64,000 nucleotides of DNA from Liquidambar formosana (GCA_039720395.1 CM077831.1:34631067-34695066), one strand, 5' to 3'. Shown: positions 43,214 through 61,565, numbered from the stretch's first letter. The notes: a model not told the origin generated them from the sequence alone. Numbers and translations: made by a program.

Positions 43214-45773
43214 AAGGGGTTGTACAAACCCCATACGAGAGAGAGACAGAGACAGAGATGTCTCCACACTGTATTTAGTAAATAGTTTCGATGAAACTAA
43301 AAAAAATTGAACAGTGTAAAGGGGGTTGTCTATGTGATTGTTGATCTCTTCTGAATTATGAATAAAGAAATGATGACCCGACTTGGAATTATCTCAGATA
43401 ATTTATCAGGTATTTGAGAAACCTAGTTTTCTATAATTCTTTATTTGGAATAATTTTTTTTTTCTATAATATAATCGATGTGTGTGTTGTGTGGGGTGTG
43501 GGGTGTAGTGTGTGTGTAACAACATGAAAAACTAGCAGTACTTTCGCCGAAAATTGCTTTCATTCCTAAATTCATGAACTTCTCAAAACTTGATGTGATC
43601 ACACCTGCCTCAAGTTGGCAGTCTGGCATTCACCTCAGAATCAGAAGAATTAGAGTTTAGCTTGAAGCACCATGTTCATTCCCTTGACACCCTCTCACAG
43701 TTAGTCTTTGCTCAGAAAAAAATAACTAATGCCTGCATCTTGCTTTGTTCATTGCCTTCATGGAGCATGCATAGAAGCATGCCATGTATTCTAAATTTTG
43801 TTCCTCAAAAGACCCTTTTTGCTTGCTTTCCAGAGATCATCAGTTAGGACAAAATTGGGAAGAAAAGCAGTGCCCAATTAAGAACAGGTTATATAGAACA
43901 AAGAAAAGAGAGAGAACCACTAAGAACAACTGTCCAAATCGCCCACCAAAACTAGCAACAAAAATGTCATGAAAAGCTCTCATTATTTTATAATTAAGAA
44001 GAAAATGAACAGATTTTTTTTTACACATGAAAGCACTTGATGAAAATGACAGCAAAATCATCCACCCATCAGTTTATTTTTTCCCCAGGAGATTGTTATT
44101 TTTTGTTTTTTTCTTCATTTTCCTCTCTAGTAGCTTCCTTGGCTGCCACTAGGCAACAAATAAGAAAACCCCACTCTTGGAGATCACTGGAGGACAAAAT
44201 ATGAATGACGAACGAAAGGGTTTAATGGGAGGGGGGGCATCAAAGGTGATCAAGATTCTTATTTGATTGCATAAGAAGACGGCTTTGCTTGCAACAATGA
44301 TTGGCTAGATAGGTTTGTACAAGACAAACTCGAATCTTTGTAAAACACATTATTCTCCTTCACCAAACAAGGTATTCATAATTACTAGTATAGATTAGAT
44401 GTTAGAAGTCCCTTCGGGTACATCCTATAAAATTAGTAACAATACAGAGAATAGAGCTTAGAAGGTGAAATATACAGCCTAATGCGTTAGACTGCAGAGA
44501 TGCAAGCCATGTGCCTCACGGCAAGCCTCCCCCATCGAGGGATAGGTCCTAGTTCGTAGTTTTACTAGAGTAGGTTTAGGTTTGGATATAGGTTCTTTAG
44601 TCTACTACTCCCCTGAGCACATACCCTTTCCATTCCATATATAATAGACAATTGCAAGACAAAATCAATATTAGAAGCCTTAAAAAAGTGGTAAAAACTA
44701 AACCCAATACCTCGGTTGAAACTCTTAGACCACTCAGCCCACCCTTTTTCTTCCCTGTTACCCAAAAAAGATGTCCAATTTTTTTTTTATTTATAAAAAA
44801 CGATGTATAATTTCTTTTTCCTTCAAAAAAATAAAATAAAATAAAATAAACAAAATAAAGGAGGGAGCAAGAGAACCTATTAAAATTGTGGGGAAGTCCA
44901 TTTGCTTATATTAAATTAGCTTGCTTAATAGCCTTCCTAACATTTGTCTTGCTTGTTAAGCTGAGTGAGCATGAGGGTAAGTTCAAAATGTTAAGTGAGC
45001 AGACATAAGTTCAGGATCGTACCCATTTGTTGACATTAAGATAGGTCAAGGGCATGGGCAATTAAGAGAGGTTAAGGACAGGCAATTATATCGATTGAAT
45101 AAGACAATAAAAAAAATAAAAAATAAAAAATAAAAAATAAAGAAAGAGCTTACTCTAAAAAGGCAATGCGAAAATAATACTTACCTACTACAGTAAATAA
45201 TATCGGGTGCAAAAAGATTAAACTAAAACTGGTTAATTTGAGGTGAGATGCAAACAAGCAAGTGCACCTCCTCTACAACGGGCGAATGAGAAACAACCGT
45301 CCAAATATGTCTAAGTCCAATGATAGCTATGAAAAGGGGAAAAAAATTTAAAAATATGAAAGCACCCATTTGAGAACACTAGATTCAGACTAAGGGGGTA
45401 AAAAATTATAAAAGCACCCATAGAAAACCCCTCTACAGAGCCCCCATCCCCAAAACCACCCTTCTACGAAAGAAAGAAATAAAGAAAAAAACAGATGGAA
45501 AAAGTTAAGGAAAAAAAAAAAAAACCACATCATTGTTTGCTGGAAATGGTACATACGCCGCTGCAGCTTCGCCAGCTCCCCTGCCTTCCCCGGCGAAATC
45601 TCAGCACAGTTTGAGGAAATAACTGAATCAAAGGAAGCACTACCAAGCCAATTTTACATGCTTTTTTCACCACCGAACCACCACTCTTAAATTTGAAATT
45701 TGAATTGAAAAAGCTACCGGGCTAGCAGGCAATTGCCGCTGGAAAGTCAGGCAACAATTCAATAGCAGCTCCA
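43214..45773. other. Intergenic with repeat, no gene seen
   Basis: 3' flank of phytoene synthase and 3' flank of PP2A. Contains a GT-rich tract (about 43478-43518), the right copy of the flanking repeat and an AAAAT-type microsatellite (about 45105-45142). No recognisable gene. Confidence 0.5.
44035..44375. repeat. Right copy of the direct repeat flanking phytoene synthase
   Basis: Diverged partner of 40360-40690: blocks TTTTCCTCTCTAGTAG, TTGGCTGCCACTAGGCAA, GGAGGACAAAATATGAATGA, GGCATCAAAGGTGATCAAG, AAGACGGCTTTGC and ATCTTTGTAAAACAC. Confidence 0.6.
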
Positions 45774-48700
45774 TCATAGGAAGTAATCAGGTGTTCTCCG
45801 GGTGACATCAGGCTCCCCCCTCCTTGGAGCTGGCTCAAACTGCAACCATATATAAAATGTCAAATCTTTTACTGTGCACCTTGTGTGCGCGACATAGGTA
45901 TTTGCAACAAAGATCAGAAATGCCCCAGATGGTGGGGTTATCACTTGGATTATCACCAGGCTTCTTAGCTGTTCATTATATACCGCCAGCTATGTGGTTG
46001 TGTTGGTGTGGGTGTGGGTGTGGGTAAGGTTTTAGAGAGAGAGAGAGAACCTGAATGAATGTGTGGCCTTTGCAGTCATCAACTTCCAGGATGGATGCCA
46101 TGTTTCCACAGCGATAACAATAGTTGGGCGCACTAAATATAGTAACCACCTTTTGTTCCTGTCACAAGAAATGCACAATCAATTACACAAATCTCACCAT
46201 GCCAAAAAAAAAAAGAAAAAGAAAAAAAAAAGGTCCACACTAATTACATGACCCCAGTTGTATCCCTCCATAACCAGCTGGTGAGCTCTAGCAATCAACT
46301 TTAAGTTATTGGTATGGTTAAATTGCTCAGATATGTCCTGTTAAAAAATACGAGTTAAGTGACCAAGAAAGGTTGATATTCTCCAGAAATAATAAATAAC
46401 CAGAAAGGAAGAAAAAGGAAACGCAGAATAAGATACTTGGCCAAACGTATATCCAGCACCCCTGGGTGAGATACCCCAACCACAACGATCATCTGGATCG
46501 GACCATAAAAGGTCACACATAGGCCCCTCATGAGGAACTTCTTGAACACGGTCAAAATTGCGTATGTTATCAAGGGTTTCAATGGATGGGGACAATCCAC
46601 CATGGAGACAAAATATTTCTGACTCGACCTTTGAAAGAGAAGAAAAGTTAGAATATGGTACATAGTATCAAAATCAGAAATGGCATTGCATGATGCAATA
46701 ACTAAATGCATATATGATCCAAGATTTAGTAAACAACCTAGAGAGAATAAAAAAATAAGATATATTTCTTCTTATTTTATTTTTCATTTCCCCATAAAAA
46801 TAAATAAATAAGGAGCATTAATAACTCAGCCCAACTCAACAAAGCCTTCTACCAAGTACTTGTAAATAGATATCACCTCTCCATTCTATTAGGATCAATA
46901 ACTTCCACTAAATCATAAGCATGCCTTTGCTCCTATTCTCAACTCATGTTTCTTTTCCAAAGGGGCTGGAGATATATTAGCATATTCCTCTCAATCGAGC
47001 AAGGTTCTTTACATCTAACCTACATATTAATTCCCATCTCCTTGCAGTATAGCGCCTAAATTCAATTGTAAACTTAGATCACTGCTTTAATGAACTGGTT
47101 TCACTCAATTACTTCTTCAGTTCTGTTCAATAGCTTTTCAGACAGGAATGTTCTTCAGTCACCAAACTGCAGTCGATTCAGGTACTAACGCATGTAACTT
47201 CTTTTTTAATTGGTTTGCTCACAAAGTTCAGGGTTGTTCACACTAATTTTGTTCTTTAATGGAGATGATCATATACAGCCACCAATGGCAATACGATAAA
47301 GCAAATCGAGAATCACAGTAATATCCAAAATAGAGCAGCTATAGAAAAAAAAAAAAAATACTAACCAATGCTGTCAGTGGAAAATAGTCAAAGAGATCAG
47401 TAAAGATCTTCCAAACATTGGCATTTCCATACCTGTAAATAAAATAAAGAACAATACATCAGTACAAACTTGCCGAAAGATATAAAAGAAAAGAGAAATC
47501 CACCTAAGTGACCAAATGAAACAATATTTTAAAATCGAGCAGAGAGATTCCAAGCCAGGGTCTTGAAATTTATGTCACAAAATATGAATATCTTCATAAT
47601 ATTGGAAATGGAAACTCCTACAGACCAAGAATTCAAGGAAACTTACTTCCGTAAGCATTCATCATAAAACCCATAAACTTGGGTAATCTGCAATGGAGAA
47701 TATAAAGCCAAATTCAGTGCAAACCATTCAATGCCAATAAAACAATTTCGAAATCATTGAAGAACGGGTAGCATAAGAAGTCAGGACCAAATGCATTACA
47801 GTCCACAGCCTGTGTGGAGAGAACAAAATAAACACTGGATCATACAAACCTCCTAATTATAATAGACCAAAGCTCTCAGAGAAGCTCCAACTAGTATTAT
47901 AATCTCCACTCATGGGAACAATAAACCTAGTTGACACTAGAAAAGAAACTATAACCAATCTGTTTGACAAGACTAGGCAACATATCCGATAGATACAACC
48001 GAAAGTATACCTGGCGACTTTCATGATTTCCTCTTAGAATGGTAATCCGTTGAGAAAAACGCACTTTCAGGGCCACCAGGAGCTGTATAAAAAAGTCAGT
48101 AACGTATACAAGATTGAATGGACATAGTTGACGCTGATTTTTAGAGCAGGAAGAACATCTATGATAAATCGTTACAAGAAAAAAGTGAAACAAAGAACCT
48201 GATACTAACCGTTACAGTTTCAACTGAATAATAGCCACGGTCAACATAATCTCCCATAAACAAGTAATTCGTATCTGGACACTAAATCAAAAAATTACAA
48301 CCATAAATGAACATTTTCATTGAATGTAAAGAAAGTGAAAATCTTATAACTATACACTATCATGCATATATCAACGTTAAATATAATACATCTCAGGTGA
48401 AAGGCATTATGAAATGAAACATGCATAGATTAGACTGGTCTCAGGTTAAAAGAGAAATAATATATGGACACCAAAACAACAAATTTGCACAAGAAAAGTT
48501 AATTATAACATAGTAAACGGAAGTACTATTTGTGTTGCATTCTGAATTGGTTCTGAAGTAGAAAGCAGCAATGTCTCCAGAAATATACAGGTGTATGACC
48601 AGGGCCACTATAGTGCACGTACAGAGTCATTTACAATCCGCAAGAAGCATCATCTGACAGTTTATGCACTCCCCAAGGACTACACAGTTAATTGAGGTAT

Positions 48701-51700
48701 CTCAAGTCCTTAATGAGAAAATGAGTTCTGAAGTTGAAGCATAAAAAATTGCAAGGATGGCGCTTCGGAGATGCACAATGGGCAAAATCAGCCAGTAACT
48801 CAGTAAAGGTCCAACTCTAGGCTCCATACCAAGGTTGGTAAAAGCGTTGTCTTATGGAGTAAAAGTGCTCGGTGGCACATGGTGTGTGCAAGCAAATTCG
48901 GCTCTGTTCTTTTTTCCTTTTTCTTCTTTGACTAAGCAGTTTTGGCTCATCTTATTATTCTAAGCATTATACTGCTAAAGACGGCTAAATAAGCATATAC
49001 TGCCATAAAAAATAAAATAAAAATGCTCACCACTTCATAACCTGGGAAAGCATGACTGCACCAAGCACATTGAGGTGGACATAAATTCATTAAATAAAAC
49101 TTTGCTAGCAAGTCAAATTTGCAATTTTTACATATAGCCAAGCTAATCTAGAAGATACTCTTACAAATGGATTTTCCAAGTTCAGATACATGTGATTGTT
49201 CTAAGGTTGACCATGATACTTAATCTCTGCACCAACTCCATGGGGTGTGTTGAGACTTGAGATTCATAATATCATTCTCAAGACTGTAATTCCATTACCA
49301 ACAGGATCTTTTGCAGGAAGCAATAACATCTCTTAAGAAAACACGTGTAAAAGAGTAATGAAAGGTCTCGATAAGTCAATTCTACCTTTTCATCCCATTC
49401 TTCTTATTCTTAGTTTTATTTCTCAAAATTCTAGAAACCTCGTCTACACTAGCAAAGCTAAAGTGAATGAAAAGCATCACACAATTTCCACAACTGCATC
49501 GCACCACCAAATAGATGAGCAGCCCCATTAATGGCATTCTCACAATCAAAAACATTTCATCCTTACTAGAAACTGTTCATCACCAACCCCTCACCAAAAA
49601 AAAAAAAAAAAAAAGCAGCAGCAAAATACACGTGTCAATCAGAACAGTTACCTTCCCTCCAATTCGAAAAAGCTCTGCAAGATCAGTGAAACTGCCCATG
49701 AATGTCACCACATATTGTTACAGGGCTTTTCACAGGCTGCAGCATATAAGTCATAAAGGATCAATTAAGATTTGTCCCACATCAATATCATGTATAAACT
49801 CACAAATGACATGTATGAGGTGAGAAGAAACAAACTGCAAGTACAAATATGCAGCAAAAAACTCTCCAAACAGAAAATAGATTACCAGAACATCAGCACA
49901 GCTACTAAATTAAGGACTTAGGTGTACCTTTAAATTAAACCTTGATCACAATAAAATACTCTGGACAAACTTGGTTTCAAGTACTGTTTTTAGTAATTTA
50001 GACAAAATGAAGACCTGACACTTGAAAAACCTTCAGATAACCTTCAACAAATTGCCTACGTTACCAAATAAAATTTATTATCTTTTTAATTCCCCATGAA
50101 GCAAAGAGAACAAAAATGTAAAAACCATGTACCAAATCCCTAATTTTCATTCAAGGGGGTAAAAGCTCCATTAGTAATAAGATAAATATCTTTTTGATCA
50201 GCAGTAGGAAGATTAATATTTTGCAACTGTCTTCCAATACAAGCTTCACCCAAAACATCTTGTATTATCTTTCATGTGTTTTAGACTACGCAAAAGCCTC
50301 ACCACTAGACTGTTGCCATTGTGAATACTATCAATTAAAATTTTCAATATAGTGCATAGGATGACCATGGAGCAGAAGGTATCTTTCTAGGAAAGCTATA
50401 AATAAATTTTAAAATAATTAATAAACAACAGCTATTACTATAATTTTATCCATTAAACTTGGCCACTCAATTAAGAAAACAAGAAAATGTTATGACAATG
50501 ACATCCACAATCACGTTTCCAATGAGCAATAACAAGTCGTCCCAAGGAAAAGTAACACATCAGCAATAGAATTATTAACTTCTGCATCACAAAGACAATA
50601 AGATGACCACTAAAGCATTAGTTGGCTACTAAAACACACAAAAAAAACTTTAAATTCTTTCCAACAGTCCTCATCAATTATCCAATATACTTGCTAGTAA
50701 GGAAAACTCTCAATATTATGTACCTCAACGTCAATATGAAAGCAACTTGAGATGTTTTTTTTCTTTTGAAGAAAGTATACTTTTTTAAGGCAACTAGAGA
50801 TTGGGGGAATGGTCCACAAACCATTTGATACAAGAGTAGGTCAAGATCAAATCAATACATCAAGGAAATATTATTTATAAAGCCTTGAGAAGTATACTGA
50901 TAGCATAAAAAGATTGACACAGAGGCATACCTGAACATTGCTTTCTTCCATTAATATCTCCTTAGCCTTCTCACATAATATCCTCACCTACATTGGAAAA
51001 AACAAGTTTAGAAATGCTATCGATTAAAAGGAAAATCCCATCCAATAGTGACTACAAAAGTAGGAAAGAGGTGACAGTGGAGAAACCAGGAATGTTAGTC
51101 AGAAATAATGCAACAAAGCCTGAAATAAAAGGTTATTTTCATTAATATCTCTCTTAAACAGGAGAATGTAGACATATTATTCATGTCACAACCTCAGCTC
51201 AAAACAATGGGGACCTAGCACTAAACTAATTGAGAGGAAATGGATCCAAGTCTGCACCTCAACAGAATCCACCCATATCTAATCCTGTCAAGAGAAGCTT
51301 CCATTTAGCTTTTGTAGGGGTTGACAGTTAAGAGTAACTATTGTGGGAGGGTGGTGGGGAATACCCCAGAGAAATCATACCACACTTATTTCACCACTGA
51401 ACAAATAAAAAAAGTAGTACATTATACGAATCCATTCTTAGCAATTACACTAAAATTAACCAATCAAAAACTCGGAACACCTGCATAGTGCACCAATACG
51501 ATGACAATGGATCAGAAATACCCAAGAAATTAAGCATATAATGCTGATTTATAACATTTGAGCGCTGAACAAAATCAATCCAAAGTCCATGCATTCTAAA
51601 GAAAAAAAGTTAATACATGATTTTGGTACTTGACCTTGAGCCAACCCACGATCACCACACGTCGCTACATGCTACAACAACAGGCTACGAACTATATATG

Positions 51701-52138
51701 TATACATATATCGTCCGTGAGACCAAAATGTTGTATGAAAACAGATCACTTTGAAGGATCAGATTCAATCACCGGACAAATCTAGGGCAGATCATGTATC
51801 AAATTACTAGATCGGTGTGAAAGTAAAAAACCCTCATTTAGCTACTATCACAGATCACGACCATACAACCCACAACAGCACAAAAATATACAAATTTGAA
51901 CATTTCCCCCGACAGAACACACAAACCCTAACCAATCGAATCTGATCCGCAACAAAAACCCAAGAATTAGCACAAAATCATAAAACCTCCAAATTAATCA
52001 CATGATTAGACAGGAAGAAATGAAAAATCGTGATTAAAAACAAACCTCTTGCTCAGACAAGGGTTTGCACTGCATAAGCTGGGAAATCTGCTCGTCGAGG
52101 TTTCCATGAGAGTTCGAAGGGACCGGATCGAAACTCAT
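45774..52138 (-). CDS. Protein phosphatase 2A catalytic subunit, one extra base in exon 3
   Basis: Ser/Thr phosphatase catalytic subunit; pairs with A and B subunits in the cytosol and nucleus. Eleven exons on the minus strand: 52046-52138, 50931-50987, 49652-49736, 48210-48281, 48011-48082, 47647-47687, 47366-47432, 46437-46628, 46248-46337, 46051-46158, 45774-45839. The coding content corresponds to 313 residues, as for plant PP2A-3/4. Metal-binding motifs GDIHGQ, GDYVDRG and GNHE are present, as are [47 protein letters not shown] and the C-terminal TPDYFL needed for methylation. Exon 3 is 85 nt instead of 84: reading [15 protein letters not shown] requires ignoring one base at about 49685, otherwise a TGA follows at once. 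All other exons are phase-perfect. Either an assembly insertion or a recently inactivated copy. Confidence 0.93.
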
Positions 52139-53998
52139 CTTCTCCTCCTTCTTCAACGACCACAGCGATGGATAGATCAAGATCCCTTCGACTTCTTCTC
52201 TCGACTCTAACCCTAGATTTCAGAAACCCTAAACCTAGCTCTCGCCGTCGTCGACGTCGTCTTCTCCGTCGTAGTGGAGAGAGAAAGAGAGGGTTCTAGA
52301 GAAAGAGAGAAGGAACTGTAGAGAGAGAGAAGAGAGGGGGAGCGAACGGTGGTGGTGAAACCAATGAGGGAAGCCCTCTTTCGCTTTTTGTTTTCGATCA
52401 CCGCTCCTTTTAAGAAATTAAAAAAAAAATTGAAAATATTTGGTTTTTGTAGATTTATTAGGGAGTCTGGTGTTTGAAGGATCGCTGGTGAAGCGCGTGG
52501 TAGTGGTGGACCAGTAACGTGTGGTTTGGTTTAGTCGTGACATGTTTTTATTGGAGGAGATTCACACGCGTTGAAAAGCACGTGGATTTGTTTCTAGTCT
52601 GTTTAAAATTGTGGATGTGAGTCGTTGATGTTGAGAAGATAATAAATATGGGGTAAGACCATAAGATCCTTCCCAAATGCAAGTGATTGTGGGTAAGTGG
52701 CCTTGCAAAATTCTAATTATAAGTAGCCTCTCATTTATTTATTTATTTTATTTTTTCTATTTTTTTTTTTTGGAATTTTTTTTCTTGCTAGTTATAGCAG
52801 GTAGCCTCTACTTGGTGCTGCTTTTTTTTCTTTTTTTTTTGGGTGGTGGTAAGTGAGCTTTTTCATTTCTCTACATTGAATGAATATGGGTTAGCATTAT
52901 TATTTATCTCTTATCAATTAATACTTAAAATAATTATTATTAATAATTATTTTCAATATTGAGTGAGAAGTTACTGATTACAATATTATTACATGCATTT
53001 GGATAATTACGAAGGAAAATTTTAATGCATTGAGAACTAATTTTTGACATTAAAGGATGATTATTTGAAATCGCTAGGTGGTGGCAAAAGGGCCTGGCTC
53101 TCTAAGGAGACCACCTCTAGTTACCTCCTGAAGGTCAAGGCATTTTTTTTAAAAAAATCTTTGATGAACATAGTATTAGGACTTTCAAGCAAACTAATCT
53201 GGAAACATGGTAAGGAATCACCCACTCACCACCGGTTAATGCTCATAACTTCATAAGTCATAATAAATAGATAAGCTCGTGAGGGAGTAAGAACGTACAC
53301 CTTTTGCTTCTTAAGGTTAAATCCCATAAGTTAAGAATTAGCTAACCAAATGTATGCAACTTTAAAATATTACAAAAATGATACTCTTGGTTGTACAAGA
53401 TTTTAAAATACTCAATTTTTTTTGCTAAATATAGTGTACTGGGTAAAAAGCCTAATGGGTAATGTTAAGTGAGTTTAATACTTAAATACTTAAATCTAAT
53501 ACTACGATGTCATCTCACTTAAAATGTTAAATACGAATTTTATTTATTTATTTGAAATAAGGAACATTGCTTTACAAATAGGCCCTTCCCTTTCCCTATA
53601 TGCTAGAAACATTTCCAAGCGCGAGAGCTGAGGGTGAGGGTGCATTTGGATGAAGGAGGATTTAGTGCTAAGTTAATAAAACTCAATATGGTACCAAAGT
53701 AAAATAGATTATTAGATTATATTTTGGATGGTTTAGATTTAAGGATAAAAAAATTATCTACTAAAATCATTTGAGTCAATAATAAATTTTAATATTTACA
53801 CCAAAACCGTCAAAAAAACCTAATTGAAAGATCCATTTCACTCTAACAGCGTGATCAATTTTATCAATTTAACACTGAATCCTCTCCCTGTTTGCACCGC
53901 ACGTTTAGTACCAACATGTACGGACCTTTCAGGTTTGAGAAGAAGTGACGAAAATTAGTCAAAGTCTTGATCCCCGGTTGAAAACGCCAATAAAATTA

Positions 53999-53999
<1 letters not shown>
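52139..53999. other. Intergenic between divergent PP2A and helicase genes
   Basis: About 1.9 kb holding the CT-rich leader of PP2A (GA/CT tracts near 52277-52337 on the plus strand) and the upstream region of the helicase. No gene recognised. The two genes are transcribed divergently from this spacer. Confidence 0.55.

Positions 54000-54000
<1 letters not shown>

Positions 54001-54034
<34 letters not shown>
54001..54034. repeat. GA microsatellite at the start of the helicase leader
   Basis: About 13 GA units followed by AAGAGAGAGAAG. Probably in or just before the 5' untranslated exon. Confidence 0.8.
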
Positions 54035-54035
<1 letters not shown>

Positions 54036-54152
54036 AGATATTTTTGTGTCGCAGGAGGTGGGTTGCCTGCAAATTAGGGTTTCTTAGATCTCTAGAAATC
54101 GTCTACGCCTGTTACATTATTCTAGGGTTTTGTCATCGTCCTTGTCCAACAG

Positions 54153-54677
54153 GTACCTCTCCTCCCCCCCTTATCTGTATATGCTATGTGTGTATACCTG
54201 TATGTTGCAATATTGTAGATTTCATGATTTCGAATTGGGGTTTTGTATTGTAGATTTTGTGTATATGTATAAACGTATGTGGCAACATGTATGTATAAAT
54301 GATTTCGCCCCCCACCCCCCCGTCTTTTTTTTTTTTGAGTTCCTCTATATCTGTATGTAGTATATATATGTACAAGCATAGATATGGCACTAGTGCAGAT
54401 TTTTCTGATTTTGCGTATGGGTTTGTTCTTCGGGTTCTCGCATTTCTTCTTCTGGTTATACTTTTCGTTGGCATAACAGATCGGGATTGATTCTTTTGAT
54501 TTTTGATTTACGGTTGGTGAGAAATGGTAGGAAAATATATGAAAATATTTATGACTAGTTCTGGTTTGAAATGGCTTTTGCAAAAGGAGCAATATATTGG
54601 TAACCAAATGGAATATTTAGGATAATATATTTTATATTGCAAGATCATGATCTTTGATAAGTTTTATGTTTGACCAG
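54153..54677 (+). other. Probable 5'-UTR intron of the helicase gene
   Basis: Donor CCAACAG|GTACC and acceptor TTGACCAG|AG bracket a T-rich stretch upstream of the ATG at 54824. Leader introns are frequent in this helicase family. Inferred from splice-like sites only. Confidence 0.5.
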
Positions 54678-54823
54678 AGTTTGATTTGTGTGTTATAAGA
54701 AGAGGATTTGAAATCTTTGGGTCCACTGGTGGAGAAGTTGGGGGAACTTGAATTACATAAGGAGGAATTGAATTAGGATCTGCGGGGAATCGCAGTGGAA
54801 AAAAGGGTGAATTGAGTCTGATT

Positions 54824-59547
<4,724 letters not shown>

Positions 59548-60395
59548 CATCTGACATTTTAGAGCACTTGGTTTCATCAGAAACACACTTTTAGCTAATG
59601 ATTGCAGACTCTTCCCTTTTAAAGGTTTGTTTTTAGTTTTTGATTACATTGTCTTTGTTAATGTTGCAAGCCTTCGTTGTTCTATAACTCTTAGAAGCAT
59701 TTTTTACTGTTATGGGGAGCGGGAGTGAATGGTTGGTGTCAGCACTAGAAGAATAGAGGTGTAATGTTGGTAGATGGTGGTGAAAAATTACTAACAGAGT
59801 AGGGATTACTTTGTCCTTCTTTGTCTTCGTCCTCTTTCTTTGTCTAGTAATTTTTGGTGAGGGATGGGTTGTAGAATATGTACCGGGAGAGGGGGATGGT
59901 GTATTTTTTCCCATATTTATGTTTATCTCGTAGGCATATTCTTTTCAACCCAGGTGGAGGTGGGAGATTTGTAGAGGCTCTGATCCCGCCCTTTTCTTTT
60001 GGGCTCAATCTACCCTATTCTATAGGGGTTTTAAAGCTGTTGTAATATTTTGGTGGTGACTGAAATAAACACGGTACTCTCTCTTAGAGATTGAATGCTT
60101 CTTGAGATGAAATGTATTTCGTCCTTTATTTTGAAAGTAGAAAATTCTGAGAAGTTTCTCTTGCTGTGTTTTCTTTAAAAAATTGTATATTACTTACATA
60201 ATTAAGGGAAGATGGATTAAATTTGGTGTTTGGTGGAACTATTTTTATGACATCAAGTTTCTGACAGGAAGAAGTAAGCGAGAAAGATGTGACTGATACA
60301 ACAAGGCATTCAACAATAATTGTTGGATTATTTGTGAGAAATTGTCATATAATGAGTTCATGAACAAAACATATTGTTATGCAATGGTGGAACAT

Positions 60396-60437
<42 letters not shown>

Positions 60438-60716
60438 CCCTTTTTGGGTGGGGGGAAGAGTTATTACAACTGTCTTGATAGTAGAGTCTCATTTGTTGCA
60501 CATTTCTTTCGCTATCCTGTTCTGTGGCTTACTCAAGTTGAGTCATGTTTCTTCTCTGCCAGCATTTAAATAATAATCTGTTAAGGAAGTATTAATAGTA
60601 TCAAACTAGGTCCCAACTCCTATTGATGAAATCACATATGATATTTTAAAGAAAGAGGTGTTAAGCTGAAAAACAACTATTCTCTGCCTCATTCAGCTCT
60701 GGTGCCCAGAATTAAA
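59548..60716. other. Helicase 3' region and intergenic DNA
   Basis: 3' untranslated sequence of the helicase followed by AT-rich DNA with a 38-bp poly-T tract (60397-60434). No gene recognised. Confidence 0.5.
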
Positions 60717-61239
60717 GGTAAATTGCATTTTAGGGTTCAAAGTTTGGGTCAAGTTTCACTTTAGGGTTCAAAGTTTAAATTGTTTTAATTTAGTACTTGA
60801 ATTATTAGTTGAGTTGTAATTTGGGGTTTGTCGTCAGAATTTTTATGTATTATTTCTATTGTCTTTTTTATGGATTTAAAAGCCATATTTTACCCCAAAA
60901 TTCATTTAATCAACTTTTATATTTTGATTACTCTGTCGTAAGATTTGTGGTTTTGTAAATAAAAATTATAAAGGTTTATTAGATGTTGATAGAGAGAGAA
61001 AGAAGATAAAGAGTGATTCAAATCTAATCAAAATATAAAGGTTTATTAAATGTTGATAAGGGTAAAATAGGGTTTTCAAATCCATAAAAATGGCAAATTA
61101 GGGATAATATAAAAAATTCTAACAGTAGGTTCCAAATTGGAACTCAATTAATAATTCAAGTATTGAATTGTTCCAATTTAAATTTTGAACTCTAAAGTGA
61201 AATTTGACCCAAACTTTAAACCTTAATGTGCAATTTACT
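60717..61239. mobile_element. Foldback MITE with ~125-bp inverted arms
   Basis: The left arm begins GGTAAATTGCATTTTAGGGT and the inverse of the right arm begins AGTAAATTGCACATTAAGGT. Both continue with CAAAGTTTGGGTCAA / AAAGTTTGGGTCAAA, TTTCACTTTAGGGTTC / TTTCACTTTAGAGTTC, ACTTGAATTATTA and GAGTT--AATTTGG blocks. The AT-rich interior is non-coding. A target duplication was not resolved. Confidence 0.72.
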
Positions 61240-61509
61240 CCCATAATTATGATTCTAAATATATAGTGGTCATCATCACAAATGAGAGTGGAGAATGGTA
61301 TTTCATCAATTTTCAAAAATTGATCCTATAACATCAATTAGGTGTTTTTTTAAATTTATTTTATGTGGATAATCAACAGAATTCAATACTCTTAAAGTCC
61401 TAACTCTCCGATATCAATAAATAAGTATTAATACGCTTGTGTAAGCTTGAACTCTAAATCGCTTATTTAATAAGTGAGGAGAATGCTATTAGGTTATTAT
61501 ACCATCAGT

Positions 61510-61565
61510 TTAATTAGGTTGATTTCACCTTGTGGGTTTAATTAGGTTGATATCACCCTGTGGGT
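61510..61565. repeat. Two-copy ~28-bp tandem repeat
   Basis: TTTAATTAGGTTGATTTCAC-CTTGTGGG and TTTAATTAGGTTGATATCAC-CCTGTGGG lie head to tail, differing at two or three positions. Confidence 0.75.

Noticed and set aside
47927..48193. Separate phosphatase ORFs at 46341-46595 and 47927-48193
   Set aside because: They are single exons of the one PP2A gene, with frames running into introns.
54122..54607. 161-codon minus-strand and other open frames upstream of the helicase
   Set aside because: Low-complexity, Lys/Tyr-rich translations of the T-rich 5'-UTR intron; no domain.
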